NCBI RefSeq assembly: GCF_949987535.1
Contig: NC_080064.1
Coordinates: 45,527,937-45,591,936, forward strand
DNA length: 64,000 bases
Direction: 5' to 3'
Origin: Balaenoptera acutorostrata
Lineage: Eukaryota > Chordata > Mammalia > Artiodactyla > Balaenopteridae
The position numbers were made by a program, and so were the translations under genes. Positions 22,895 through 34,534 of the stretch are shown here, one piece after another. Within the stretch, counting starts at the first letter, position 1. The number at the start of each line of letters is the position of its first letter. The notes beneath the pieces were generated by a model. The model worked only from the letters and a program-made list of their open reading frames with translations. It ran no database searches and had not been told where the DNA came from.

Positions 22895-23305
22895 AATTTA
22901 TTTAGGCGTTACATACAACCTCTAAAAGATATTTCCCAGGCTCCCTTGCAGCCAGATATGGCCTCATGACTATGCTTCAGCCAATAAGATGCAACGGTAA
23001 GTGTGTGGACTTTTAGGAAATCTCCTTGAAAGGGAGGGGATTCACCATTCTCTCTTCTCTTCTTCCTTCTTGTCTCCTGGAATACAGATATAATGGCTGT
23101 AGTTCTAGCAGCCATTTGGGACCATGAGGATGAGAAGCACACCTTGGGGCTAGCTAAGTAGAGAGCTAGAATGAGCCTGAATCCCTGATAACTTCAGGAA
23201 GCAATCCTGAGACAGCCTATTTCTGGATCTTCTTTTATGTGAAAAAAATAAATAAATAAATTTCTATTTCTATTTAAGCCACCATTATTTTGAGTTTTTC
23301 AGTTA
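22895..23305 (+). repeat. Probable ancient LTR-type repeat (solo), family uncertain
   Basis: A coherent unit with the layout of a mammal-wide solo LTR: tcccaggctcccttgcagcc, ccaataagatgcaacgg, agcagccatttgggaccatg, then a polyadenylation region (aataaataaataaatttcta) followed by tttaagccaccattattttg and agccaaacttaact. I recognise the pattern but cannot name the family with certainty (ERVL/MaLR-like is the best guess). There is no viral coding sequence next to it. Confidence 0.5.
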
Positions 23306-23555
23306 TATGCAGCCAAACTTAACTAACCCATCATACTTACTCCACTGTAAACCCATTCCTCTCCCATCTCAGCAAATGGCAATTTCAGTCTACCAACTGC
23401 TCAGGCCAAAAACCTCAGAGTCCATGTTACTAACTCGTTTTCTTTCATACTCCACAACCATTCCACCAGCAATTCTCATCAACTCTTTCTTCGTAATAGA
23501 CCCAGACCTGTCTGTTTCTCATTGCTTTCACTCTCACTCTGGTCTCAGTCACTGC

Positions 23556-24108
23556 AGGTGACCCTTGAACAACATAGGGCTCAGGGGCACCAACCCTCTG
23601 TGCAGTAGGGAAATCTGCATAGTACTTTACAGTCAGCCCTCCATATCCGCGGTTCCACGTGCATGGATTCATCCAACCACTGATTGTGTAGTACTGTAGT
23701 ACAGATTTAGTGAAAAATAGCTGCGTGTAAGAGGACCCACGCACTCCCTTGGTTTTCCTCTTGCTTCTCTGGCAACTCCTGCCTCTTCTTTCTTCATCTT
23801 CTATTCAGCCTTAAATGCTGGCTTAGATCTTCTTCCCTCTCCGGCTCTACATATTCTCAAAGGCAAGGTCATCTATCCATATCCCCAGAGCTGTCACCAT
23901 CATCTAGAGTATCATCATTAAGAATTTCAAAGTTAGAATATGAAAAAGAATATATATATATATGTATAACTGAGTCATTTTGCTGTACAGCAGAAATTAG
24001 CACATTGTAAATCAACTCTACTTCAATAAAATAAATTTTTAAAAGTAGTAAAAAAAAAAAAAAAAAGGACCCACAAAAGTTTGAACCCATTTTTCAAGGG
24101 TTAACTGC
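23556..24108. mobile_element. Tigger-type DNA transposon fossil (MER2-like), itself interrupted
   Basis: The left end is gcaggtgacccttgaacaac and the right end ttttcaagggttaactgc, an imperfect inverted pair. Internally it has acagtcagccctccatatcc and gtagtactgtagtacag. Positions 23742-24062 are a later insertion. A second copy lies at 58403-58622. Family placement is by recognition only. Confidence 0.65.
23742..24062 (+). mobile_element. Chimeric insertion: L2-like segment joined to an L1 3' end
   Basis: Positions 23742-23925 look like L2 sequence (ggttttcctcttgcttctct). They are followed by an L1 3' end (gtacagcagaaattagcaca, then cttcaataaaataaattt) and a poly-A tail. Short matching ggacccac sequences flank the whole unit (about 23731 and 24066). 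A (TA)n run marks the L2/L1 junction at about 23947. Confidence 0.55.
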
Positions 24109-24162
24109 ATCTTCTCTCACCTGCTTTACAGCAGTAGCCTCCTAACTAGTCTCCCTGCTTTC

Positions 24163-24360
24163 TTTTTTTTTTTTTAAGATTTTTTTGATGTAGACCATTT
24201 TTAAAGTCTTTATTGAATTTGTTACAACACTGCTTCTGTTTTATGTTTTGGTTTTTTTGGCTGCGAGGCATGTAGGATCTTTGTTCCCCGACCAGGGATC
24301 AAACCCGCACCCCCTGCGTTGGAAGGCGAAGTCTTAACCACTGGACCGACAGGGAAGTCC
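24163..24360 (-). mobile_element. tRNA-derived SINE, short form
   Basis: Reverse copy ending ctggaccgacagggaagtcc. TSD is gtctccctgctttc on the left and atctccctgctttc on the right, within an L2. The region after the tRNA-like head (ggctgcgaggcatgtaggat) differs from the long CHR form, suggesting another subfamily. Confidence 0.8.
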
Positions 24361-24870
24361 CAATCTCCCTGCTTTCATTCTTACCTGTTTTCCAGAGAAC
24401 AGCCAGATTTAATTTTTTTAAACATAAGTTGGTCCACGTTACTCCTTCGCTCAGAACTTTCCAGTGGCTGCCCCGAGCAAAGTCCTTGTTGTTGTCTACC
24501 AGGCCTGACATGATCTGGTCCCCTCCTCAGTCTCTGACCACAGCTACCGCTCTTCCCCTCACCCACTGAACCCCGCCACCCTGCCCTCTTTGCTATCCCT
24601 TGAACTTATCAGGCATGCTCTCGTCTCCAGGTCCACTGCTTTTAGGAACTCTTCCCCCAGATACCCACATAACACCACTCTTACCTCATTCAGGCCTCTG
24701 GCCAAACATCACTTTATCAGGAGGGCGTTCCCTGACCACCCTATCTAAAATAGAATCCCACCCCCACTATCTACTGTCTAATTGTTCCCCTGTGTACTCG
24801 CCACCACATGATGTTTGTTTATACTCATTGTCTATCTCTTCCACTACAGCCTTAGTGTTGCTACTCTGAG

Positions 24871-25669
24871 CAACTTGCCATCCACATGGAAACTTGTTAA
24901 ATATTTGCTCGCAACAAAAATAAGCCAGTTCCATCTTACTAGTTAATTAAGAAGATCTATAGGGGTAATATGGTTTTCTGTTCTAATAATAATAAGCATT
25001 ATTATTACAGTTAACAGCAACCACAAAACATTAAAAATTTTGAAATAAGAATGATGGACAGCAGTACGTCAGACCAATTTGTAAGACTGACTCCAGAACC
25101 AAATGTCCTTTTATAGCAGTCCAAGAGATACAAAGCTTTTTCTTACTGTTCTCATATGACCTCTTCAGTGAGAACAGGGCGGGGTCAAATTGACCACTCG
25201 TTATTTGGTGATGAACACAGCTGTCTTCTCATAACTCTCCAGCTTTATGGAAAATCCTGATAATTTATTAATGTTTTTTAAAACATGAATAAATAAAAGT
25301 CCACTAAAACAGATTTATCTTTTCATTCACAAACAGCTTATTTATTGTCAGTTAGGAAGTTTTTCCGTTGGATTTATAAATTGAAATTAGAAATCTTTTT
25401 AGTAAACTACTCACCAAATAGGTCTTAAGCTTGAGACATTTTTGGAGACAATGTATTACTAACATTTGTTTTCCTGTGGAGAAGGAGCAAAGGCTGACAG
25501 AACATCACAGTTCCCATCTTCAGAGGACCAAGAAGCCAAGTTTAGCTTCTTCAAGAACATTTGCAAGGAAAAACAGCAAGCTATTTCTGAGGCTTTGCTT
25601 CAGATGACTGCTAAAATATTCCTTCTTTGAAGAAAAAGTATAGCTCCCAAGAAAATGAAGAGCCGAGCT
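24871..25669. other. Intergenic, non-repetitive A/T-rich stretch
   Basis: No repeat or exon was recognised. The block at 24900-25400 does not resemble transposon decay and could contain conserved non-coding sequence, but nothing in it is diagnostic. Confidence 0.35.
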
Positions 25670-25875
25670 TTGAAGACAGAACTCCCTGCATCTGAATCCC
25701 ATCTCCATTAGCTGTGTGCCCTTGGACTTCTCCTCACCTCAGGCTCTCCTTCTGGAAAACTGAGGTAAGCATCACAACCACTCCAGAAGATAGATGGCTA
25801 TTAAAGATAAGAGAGTGGATAGTGTGGAGCACAGGGTCTGGTACCTAGTAGGTGCTCAATAAATGTTGTCACTAC
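25670..25875 (+). repeat. MIR SINE fragment
   Basis: MIR from ctgcatctgaatcccatctc, through gctgtgtgcccttggacttc, to agtaggtgctcaataaatgt. Confidence 0.75.
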
Positions 25876-26966
25876 ATAAACAACTGTCTACAGAAGTCCA
25901 CGCAAGCCATCAGCACTTTTAAACGTAATATATTACAAAATTAAATTTTTTTTGAACATTTGGAAAATACAGAAAAGTATGAATAGAAAACCTCCCACCA
26001 GTACTCTATGAATAAAACCTCCCCCAAGCAAAAGAGAAGTGGTGTGGACTATCATTTTTCCTCTGACAACTTTGAAATAGTGACCTCTGCTGGCCAGTGG
26101 AAAACATGAGCTTTCCAGTCAACTCTCGCGACTGAGCAAGGGTTGAGTCAGCCAGCCTTGGTCCGTGTCCCAGAAACAAAAACCAGGTGTTGCATTACAA
26201 GGGACAGAAATCATCACAAGGGTTACCACGATGTAATTGGGATGTTAACAAAATTAAAGGCTGGCCTTTCCATTTTCTTATCCGCCCAGAAGATTCTTTT
26301 TTTCAAACTCCATGGTCTCCTATTTTTAAAATGTCATAATTACATGCAAATGTTACAGTCGAAAAACAATGCAAGGGGCATTAAAAATCAATCTTCCATG
26401 TAAGCCTCAGATTTTCCAACATGATGATCCAAAAGCAGAAGTGGTGACAAATGTGTAGAAAACAGAGTGAAAAAGTCAGAAGGCATCATTAAGAATATTA
26501 CAACAAAAGGAGGAAAAATATCTTTGGGAACACATGTATGATTCAGCTGGGGTAAACAGCCAACTACAAAGAAGGCTTTAAAAAACCCTACAAACCTCTT
26601 ACAGATATGACCCAGAAATCCAGTTAGGAAGCAGTCACGACCCTTTTCTTCAGGCAGAAATAAGCTTGATGGAATAGGCTGCCCAAGAGTCTATTGGCTG
26701 AGGTATTTAGACATGAAACACATTCCCACCTCTTAAGGTATGAAATAAAACAGAAGTTGCAAACTGGCAACCACAGGGCTGTGTGGTTTGATTTGGCACT
26801 TACTGTATCTTTTTTTAATTAATTAGTTTCCAACATTTTAAAAATGGAGATTTCACAAAAATCTGAATTTCTGCCTTCTTAAAAACAAATGGAGAGATCT
26901 AGACATACCAGGCAAGCACTCTCCCATAGCAACAATCAACCAGGGCCAAACAGCAGTGGTTCCTTT
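25876..26966. other. Intergenic, no repeat recognised; candidate CTCF-like site
   Basis: About 1.1 kb without recognisable repeat. At 26080-26093 the minus strand reads ccagcagaggtcac, one base off the common CTCF core as I remember it. This is a motif match only. Confidence 0.35.
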
Positions 26967-27757
26967 ATTTTATTTTATTTTTTAATTAATTTTTATTGAA
27001 GTATAGTTGATTTACAATGCTATGTTAGTTTCTGCTGTACAGCAAAGTGAATCAGCTATACATATACATATATCCACTCTTTTTTAGATTTCCTTCCCAT
27101 TTAGGTCACCACAGAGCATTGAGTAGAGTTCCCTGTGCTATACAGTAGGTTCTTATTAGTTATCTATTTTATATATAGTAGTGTGTATATATGTCAATCC
27201 CAATCTCCCAATTCATCCCACCCCCCCTTCCCCCCTTGGTAACCATAGCTTGTTTTCTACATCTGTGACTCTATTTCTGCTTTGCAAATAAGTTCATCTG
27301 TACCATTTTTCTAGATTCCACATATAAGCAATATTATACGATATTTGACTTTCTCTTTCTGACTTTCTTCACTCTTTTTTGTTTGTTTGTTTTTGGCCAC
27401 GCCGCGTGGCATGCGGGATCTTAGTTCCCAACCAGGGATCGAACCTATGCCCCATTCAGTAGAAGCGCAGAGTCTTAACCACTGGACCGCCAGGAAAGTC
27501 CCTTACTTCACTCTGTATAACAGTCTCTAGGTCCATCCTTGTCGCTGCAAATGGCATTATTTCATTCCTTCTTATGGCTGAGTATAATCTCACTCCTGGG
27601 CATATATCCGGAGAAAACCATGATTCGAAAGGATGCATGCACCCCATTGCAGCACTATTTACAATAGCCAGGACATGGAAGCAACCTAAATGTCCATCGA
27701 CAGAGGAATGGATAAAGAAGACATGGTACATATACACAATGGAATATTACTCAGCAG
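26967..27757 (-). mobile_element. L1 insertion with twin-priming inversion
   Basis: Positions 26967-27588 are an L1 3' region in minus orientation (ttattgaagtatagttgatt, then catataagcaatattatacg). At about 27588 the orientation flips, and 27589-27757 is upstream L1 sequence in plus orientation (actcctgggcatatatccgg, then tcgacagaggaatggataaa). TSD is agcagtggttccttta on the left and agcagtcgttccttta on the right. A short SINE interrupts the minus-oriented part. Confidence 0.9.
27375..27501 (-). mobile_element. tRNA-derived SINE, short form
   Basis: Reverse copy reading ggccacgccgcgtggcatgc and ending ctggaccgccaggaaagtcc. TSD is ctttcttcactct on the left and cttacttcactct on the right, within the inverted L1. 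Confidence 0.85.
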
Positions 27758-27876
27758 TCGTTCCTTTAGATGGGGCACGTCCTCTCCGGTTTGCTGCGTT
27801 CCCCATCCTGACAGCCTTACTCATCACATCACCTGTTTGGCTTTTGTAAGCTCGAGATTGAGACCCCGGGTTTCTT

Positions 27877-28096
27877 TTTCTTTTTTTAAAATATTTATTT
27901 ATTTATTTGGTTGCACCGGGTCTTAGTTGCAGCGGGCGGGCTCCTTAGTTGTGGCACATGGGCTCCTTAGTTGTGCCAGGTGGGCTCCTTAGTTGTGGCA
28001 TGAGGCATGCACGTGGGATCTAGTTCGTTGGATTGAACCCTGGCCTGCTGCATCGGGAGTGCGAAGTCTTAACCATTGCACCACCAGGGAAGTCCC
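27877..28096 (-). mobile_element. tRNA-derived SINE
   Basis: Reverse copy ending ttgcaccaccagggaagtcc, with repeated ctccttagttgtgg units inside. TSD is gagaccccgggtttct on the left and gtgaccctgggtttct on the right. Confidence 0.85.
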
Positions 28097-28402
28097 GTGA
28101 CCCTGGGTTTCTGACCAACCTAAGGCACTGAGGATTCAGTTAAAACAATTATCAACCATGTGCAAAGTACTTCAACAAGCACTGGGTTTATAAAGAGACA
28201 TGATCCTTGAACCCAAAGAACTCATATATCACCATTTCCAGTAAGACCAAGTAAACTGGTTAATTATAATACATTATGACATGTTCATTGAAAAGATATA
28301 GAGGTGGTAAAGACAAAAGTGATAAAATTCACTTTCTAGCTTTTTGAGATGCTACTCAGCCCACTGATGTTCAGCCTTTCTTCTTTCCTAATAGATGCAT
28401 TT

Positions 28403-28717
28403 TTAAAAAATTAATTAGTTAATTTATTTTTTGGCTGCACTGGGTCTTCGTTGCTGTGTGCAGGCTTTCTCTAGTTGCGGCGAGCGGGGGCTACTCTTTG
28501 TTACGGTGTGCAGGCTTCTCATTGCGGTGGCTTCTCTTTATGTGGAGCACAGGCTCTAGGCACACGGGCTGCAGTAGTTGTGGCATGCAGGCTCAGTAGT
28601 TGTGGTGCACGGGCTTAGTTTCTCCGCAGCATGTAGGATCTTCGCAGACCAGGGCTTGAACCCGTGTCCCCTGCATTGGCAGGAGGATTCTTAACCACTT
28701 CGCTACCAGGGAAGTAC
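28403..28717 (-). mobile_element. CHR-type SINE, long form
   Basis: Reverse copy: ggctgcactgggtcttcgtt near the tail, gcttgaacccgtgtcccctg, and the head agggaagta. TSD is tcctaatagatgcatt on the left and ccctaataaatgcatt on the right. The host is an old minus-strand L1. Confidence 0.85.
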
Positions 28718-29239
28718 CCTAATAAATGCATTATAAGGGTATAAATTTCCCTCTAAGCATGGCATTAGCTCTACCTCACAAGTTTCAACATGTATTCTTA
28801 TTATCACTCCTTTAGAATCATTTGTCTAATTCCCACCTGTGTCATTTTCTGTGGGAGATTTTGAAGTGTATTTCTTAATTTCCAAACATATGGAATATTC
28901 TAATTATCATTTTTAATGGATTTCTACCTTAACTGCCTTACAAATATACTCTAAATCATTTTAATCCTTTGAAATTTGTTGAAACTTGCTTTATGGATCA
29001 ACATATGGCCAGATTTGTAAATGTTCAATGTGAGCGTGAAGAGAATGCCTGTTTTTTAGTTGTCAGGTGCAGTGTTTCATATGTGTCCATTAGGTCAAGT
29101 TTGCTGATTGTGTCATTCAAATATTCTACATCCTTACTGATTGCTAAAATCTACTTGTTCTATCAGTTACTGAGAGAGGTGTATAAAGAATCTTGTTGTA
29201 ATTGTGGATTTATCTATTTCTCCTTGTAAGTGGTTCTGT

Positions 29240-29900
29240 CAGTTTTTGTTTTGTGTATTTTTTATTAAGGTATAACATACCAATACATAAAGCACATAAA
29301 TCTTACATATCCAGTTCAACAAGTCTTTTACGTATACACCCAAATAATTCAAATCAAGATATAGAACATTTCCAGCACCTCAGGTTTCCTCATGCCCTTC
29401 TAAGTCAATATGCTGCCCCTCTCTCCATTACTATTCTGACTGAGGACGATAACATGAAGTTTTACCTGTTCTTGAAATGCATAAAAATGTAATCATACAG
29501 TATATATTCCTTTGTGTCTGGCTTCTTTTGCTTAATACCATGTCTATGAGCTTCATTCATGTTGGTATACATAGCAGTAGTCCGTTCTTTTGCTTGCTAT
29601 GTAAAATTGCATTGCAGAAGTGTAGCACAATTTATTTATCCATTCTACTATTGACAGACAATTGTCTCCAATTTGGGGTTATTGTGAAAAATCCTGCTGT
29701 AAGCATCCTTGTAAACATGACTTTTGGTGTGCACACACACTTATTTTTGTTGAGTGGTATCTCAGTATAGTTTAAATTTGTATTTCCCTAGTAACTGATG
29801 GTGCTGAATACCTATCTTCTCTTATAAGCCATTTCAATATCCTTATTTTTGAAGTGCCTGTTAATCTTTTGCCCATATTTTTTAATATACTTTAAGGCTA
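29240..29900 (-). repeat. Another L1 3' end, nested, reverse
   Basis: A self-contained L1 3' region in reverse: attaaggtataacataccaa, then gtgtctggcttcttttgctt, then gtctccaatttggggttatt. Beyond about 29900 the host L1 resumes. I could not define a clear TSD. Confidence 0.6.
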
Positions 29901-30203
29901 TGTTATTAGGCACATTAACATTTAAAACTGTTAACTTTCTCATGAATTGAATCTTTTATTTTGAAGTGCCCCTCTTTATCTCTAGTAAGGCTTTTTGCCT
30001 TATACATTATCAAAAATTAATGCAAGTATACCGGCTTTCTTTTAGTGTCTGCATGTTTCTTTCCTATTTTTTTATTTTCAATGTATCTTTCTTTAACTGT
30101 GGCTCTTGTTGACAGCTAACAGTTCAGTTTTGGTTTTTTGTTTGATGATCTTTGCTTTTTGAGTGGAATATTAGTTCATTTATATTAATGTAATTACTGA
30201 TAT

Positions 30204-30332
30204 CTTGGGTTTATTTATTTATTTTTTGGTGGCCACACAGCATATGGGATCTTAGTTCCCTGACCAGCGCTCGAACCCATGCCCCCTGCATTGGGAGCGT
30301 GCAGTCTTAACCACTGGACCGCCAGGGAAGTC
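30204..30332 (-). mobile_element. tRNA-derived SINE, short form
   Basis: Reverse copy: ggccacacagcatatgggat, ending ctggaccgccagggaagtcc. TSD is tgatatcttgggttt on both sides (30190 and 30334). Confidence 0.9.
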
Positions 30333-31415
30333 CTGATATCTTGGGTTTAAATCTACAACTTATTATGTGGATTTTCTTTGTCCTGCCTATTTCAGATTTC
30401 TTTTTTCCTCCTCCTTTCATTCATTTTTTGTTATTTCATTCTTTCCCTGCCTTCGTTTGAAACTTTTACTATTCTTTTAGAGGTTATCCTTAAGTTACAA
30501 TGTACACCTTTAATATATCAAAGTCTACTTTTACTCTATTGGCACTTTCTATTCCCAGACAACATAAAGACCTTAAGATATTTTACATCCCAAATACTAA
30601 CGTATATGTCATTATGTTGTGTACTTTAATTCTCTCTGTATTTAAAACCCCACCAGACATTACTATGTCTCATAAGTCAATATTCATATTTATCCTTTTT
30701 GTTGTTCTTAATTTCTTCCTGCTTCTCTATCCTTTCTTATCCCTGAAAAAACAAAAAAACAAAAAAACCCTACATTTACAAATTAAGTTCCTTTTAGTGT
30801 AACCTGTTGATGAAATTTCTCAGCTTTTGTCTGAAAATGTTTTGAATTTCCCCACTATTTTTGTAGATTAATGCTGGATATGGAGTTCTAGGTTAGTAAA
30901 TTTCTTCCAGCACTTTAAAATTTCCATTACATTCTCTTCAATTGTTTTCGTTGAAATGTTAGCTGTCTAGTTGTTGCTCATTTAAACATGGTCTTTTTTT
31001 CACTTCTGGCTACTTTAAACACTTTGATTTTTAGCACTGATGTACCTCAGTGTGCACTCTTTTTATTTATCTGTTTAGGGGTCATAGAGCTTTCTCAATC
31101 TGTGCCTTGACGATTTATCAATTTTAGAAAGTTCTTTGCTATTAAGTCTTCAAAATCGTTTCTGTTCCATCAGATCACCATCTCTTTGCAGGACTCCAAT
31201 TACATTTACAGACTTTCTCATTATATTCTCTCTGTCTTAATCTGTCATCTGTATTTTGATATTTTTTACTTTCCATGCTTTATTCTGAATAATTTCTTCT
31301 GACCGATCTTCTAAGTCAATCTTTTTCAGCTATGTCTATCTGCAGGTAAACCTATCCAATGACTTAATTTTATTCCATTTTTCTGTTCTAGAATTTCTCT
31401 GTGGTACTTTTTCAA

Positions 31416-31418
<3 letters not shown>

Positions 31419-31450
<32 letters not shown>
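31419..31450 (+). repeat. (GT)n microsatellite
   Basis: About 16 uninterrupted GT units inside an old L1. Confidence 0.9.
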
Positions 31451-31452
<2 letters not shown>

Positions 31453-31745
31453 TTTCTACTACATATATATGTAGTTTCTAGTTCTCTAATGAATTAAAAT
31501 TTCATTTTTTAATCTTATTGAACACAGTAATCATAATTCTTTTAAAATCTTTGTCTGATAACTCTAATACCTGGAGTCCCTATGGGTCTATTCTATTGTC
31601 TATTGCTTTTGTTATTCTCATTCATGTTGTCTCTTCCTGTGCCTGGTTATTTTCAATTGTCTGCAGACATTGTATCTGAATAATCATTTGTAGAAATAAT
31701 TAAGACCCAGGACGTTGTTTTCCTCCAGAGATGATTTATGATAGC

Positions 31746-33330
31746 TTCTCCCAGGAGCTAGAAACACTGGCAAATAGAGATTACTGCAATTTCAATTTAA
31801 TTAGGATTCTAACTCAACTACAGCTCATGCAATCGACTTCCTTTTCACCCTTCCTTCTAGGTTGCAGCCCTTTGGGGTTCCAACCCAAAGCAAGGGGACT
31901 TACCAGCCCCTCTTTGCAGGCCCTGAATCCCAAATTCTGTCCCCTATGTTGCAAAACTCTGGAAACTGCCCCTACCTGACACTTTATCCTGATCAACAAA
32001 GATAAGTTCTCAGAAGCCATGTTGGCACTACATGACCTTGTCCCTAAAGCCTAATTAGACCCTTGGACACTTGATCCATTTAGGCTAATTTCTTTCAAAC
32101 AGGAATTTGGTTGGCATTCAGAAACAGATGGTCAGTCTACATCTATTATATGTAAACTCAGGAGTTAGAGGGCAGATGGAGTGAGTAGCAGAAAGCCACT
32201 AGGCAGAGAGACAGAATAAATCTTTGATGCACAAAGAAGCAGAGAAGACCATTTAGAGGTCCTGAGAGCTTTCCAGGTTCTTCATGGGGCCCAGAAGCAA
32301 ATCTATACTTGTACTCACCAAGACTTTCCTGTGCCCTTGGGATCAACTCCCCTTCTTATGCTTAAGCTAAGTTGGGGATTGTGTCCTTGCAACAAAGAAT
32401 CATAATATAGCAAGGGAGGGACTAGTGTTCAAAATTTTTTCAAGACTGTAGGCCACTTTACTAGCAAGTTGAGAGATTAAAAAGGATAAATCAATCAAGA
32501 GTCAACATATCTTCAAGACTATCAAGTAAAAGCATGTGATTCAGAGGTCATCTTCCAATGTTTCTCTGCCAGAGACATCTCATAGGTCTTCCAGAACTAC
32601 CATCAGAACTACTTTACCATCAGAATCACTTGCAAGGCACACTCAACAGTATCTGGTAAGAGATATGTGTGTGCAGGGAGAACATGAGCAATTAAAGACA
32701 AGGTAGAGCCACACAGCTCCTGAAAAATAATGCAAGAGACAAAGTGGGAGAGCACCAGGACACCTAAAGAGATGCTGCATTCTGGGTAGGCTAGGAACAG
32801 AATAGATGCTCAATCAACAATGAGACAGCACATAGCAAGACACATCAATTCTGTAAATAAGTAGAAAAAAGGTCTTTGCAAACAAGGGTTACCTCCACTT
32901 ACTTCTTCCACACAAGGAAGAACTCTAAGGGGGTAAGTTTGTACTATCAGGGCCTGGTATACAGCAGGCAGTTAGTAAATGCTGCATGAGTAAATGGAAG
33001 AATTAACAGCATTTTACAAAAACAGGTCTGTAACTTTGTCTTAAACTCCTGAGGCCAGATGTTTCGAATAAAGAATTTTTCAGATTTTAGAAAGGTAATA
33101 AAGATGTATATTACATAACACTCTAGTGGGGCCTGGAACAGCACCTTATAATCACACTACAGTGAATGTAAACATAGTCATACTACATGGAATAAATTAA
33201 GTCTACAAATAACCTCATATCAGTTAAGGTCAGGTTTAGCTGCCAAATATGTTTTGTCACCAAACTTACCAATAAAAAAACCTCTGGATTTCAGAATTGT
33301 AGATAAGGTCTGCTAAAGATGAAAACTAGT
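31746..33330. other. Intergenic, mostly unassigned
   Basis: 31746-32000 may be the 5' end of the reverse L1. 33040-33315 has the feel of an old DNA-transposon fossil (ggatttcagaattgtagata) but I cannot name it. No exon was seen. Confidence 0.35.
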
Positions 33331-33660
33331 GGGCTTCCCTGTTGGCGCAGTGGTTGAGAATCTGCCTGCCAATGCAGGGGACACGGGTTCGAGCCCTGGT
33401 CTGGGAAGATCCCACATGCCGCGGAGCAACTAGGCCCGTGAGCCACAATTACTGAGCCTGCGCGTCCGGAGCCTGTGCTCCGCAACAAGAGAGGCCGCGA
33501 TAGTGAGAGGCCTGCGCACCGCGATGAACAGTGGCCCCCGCTTGCCGCAACTGGAGAAAGCCCTTGCACAGAAACGAAGACCCAACACAGCCATAAATAA
33601 AAAATAAATAAATTTTAAAAATATATAAAAATAAAAATAAATCTTTAACGGTTTAAAAAA
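33331..33660 (+). mobile_element. CHR-type SINE, compact subtype
   Basis: Starts gggcttccctgttggcgcag and carries the subtype stretch gagaggccgcgatagtgaga. TSD is aaagatgaaaacta on both sides. The same subtype occurs at 45416, 48329 and 52972. Confidence 0.9.
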
Positions 33661-33859
33661 AAAAGATGAAAACTAAAAGTAATACTAAAAAAGGACTGCT
33701 AATTTTCACTTATTTATCAGGAAACTATTGTCAGTGTGATAAGTTTACTGATTAGACACAGTTGAGGAAAATGACTTGTAAGACAGGTCAGAAGAAACTA
33801 TCCAGAATAAAGCATGGAAAGTCAAAAATATTAAAGTGATACATTGAGAAAGTGTAACA

Positions 33860-34110
33860 GGAATCCTGGAAGGAGAGAGCTCATAATCTACAAGGGGAAG
33901 CAGATTTGTAATCAGTTAAGTTACAATTCAATGTGATAAGGTCCAAAACAGAAAGAATGACAAAGCATTGAGAAAACACATTGAAATCTATCCAGGAGCA
34001 TGAGGGAAAGCTAAGCTCGTTGTGAAAAATGGGAAGTGTGCCAAGATGGAAATTCAGGCAAAGGGAACAATATGAGCCGAGCACATAAAGGTGTGAGAGC
34101 AACTCGTGTC
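33860..34110 (-). repeat. L2 LINE fragment, reverse
   Basis: Weak reverse L2 pattern: agagagctcataatctacaa, then ggcaaagggaacaatatgag, then cgagcacataaaggtgtgag. Confidence 0.5.
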
Positions 34111-34315
34111 AGATCCCTGCTGCAGTTTCAAGACAATCATCCAAACACCTGAATATTTCTCAGCATTCCTGCATTACCTATGGGATCTAACCACATTCTT
34201 CAAGCTTTCCAACAAATGAATCAGATGTAAGAACTCTACCTTATAGAAAATCATAGTTCATATGCTTTAGACACTCATCTGAGAGAACAACACATATGAG
34301 AAAATCCGCTAGAAC

Positions 34316-34500
34316 AGTAGTTCTTAAAGTATGGTCTCCTGACTAGCAGCATCCGCAGTGTCTGGACACTTGTTAGAAATACAAATTCTTGGGCCCCACC
34401 TCAGACTTACTGAACCTAAAACTCTGGAGAGGGGGCCCGGTAATGTGTTCTAACAAGCTTTCCAACTGATTCTGATGCATGCTAAATGCATCAGATCTCC
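34316..34500. repeat. hAT-Charlie MITE (MER20-like)
   Basis: Follows the short hAT pattern: gtagttcttaaagtatggtc, then acaaattcttgggccccacc, then ttccaactgattctgatgca. Name assigned by recognition. Confidence 0.65.
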
Positions 34501-34534
34501 TGATCTAAGATAAACCCTTCTCATAATGTAATTC

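Larger units (their letters stand above)
23306..24870 (+). repeat. L2 LINE, interrupted
   Basis: L2 pieces: aggccaaaaacctcagagtc at about 23404, cagcagtagcctcctaacta at about 24130, cctgacatgatctggtcccc at about 24503, and ccctgaccaccctatctaaa at about 24731. It is interrupted by a Tigger-like element (23556-24108) and a CHR SINE (24163-24360). Confidence 0.75.
28340..31745 (-). repeat. Old L1 in reverse orientation, multiply interrupted
   Basis: Reverse L1 landmarks run from ORF2 towards the 5' part: gtataaatttccctctaagc (28739), gaaatttgttgaaacttgct, ttctatcagttactgagaga, ttacaatgtacacctttaat, tttttcaaattgtgtgtgtg, and gcctggttattttcaattgt near 31641. It is interrupted by two SINEs and an L1 3' end. 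A (GT)n tract at 31419-31450 lies inside it. The open frames here are too damaged to be genes. Confidence 0.7.

Noticed and set aside
22895..23305. A retroviral provirus
   Set aside because: Only a single LTR-like unit is present, with no flanking coding region or second LTR, so at most it is an ancient solo LTR.
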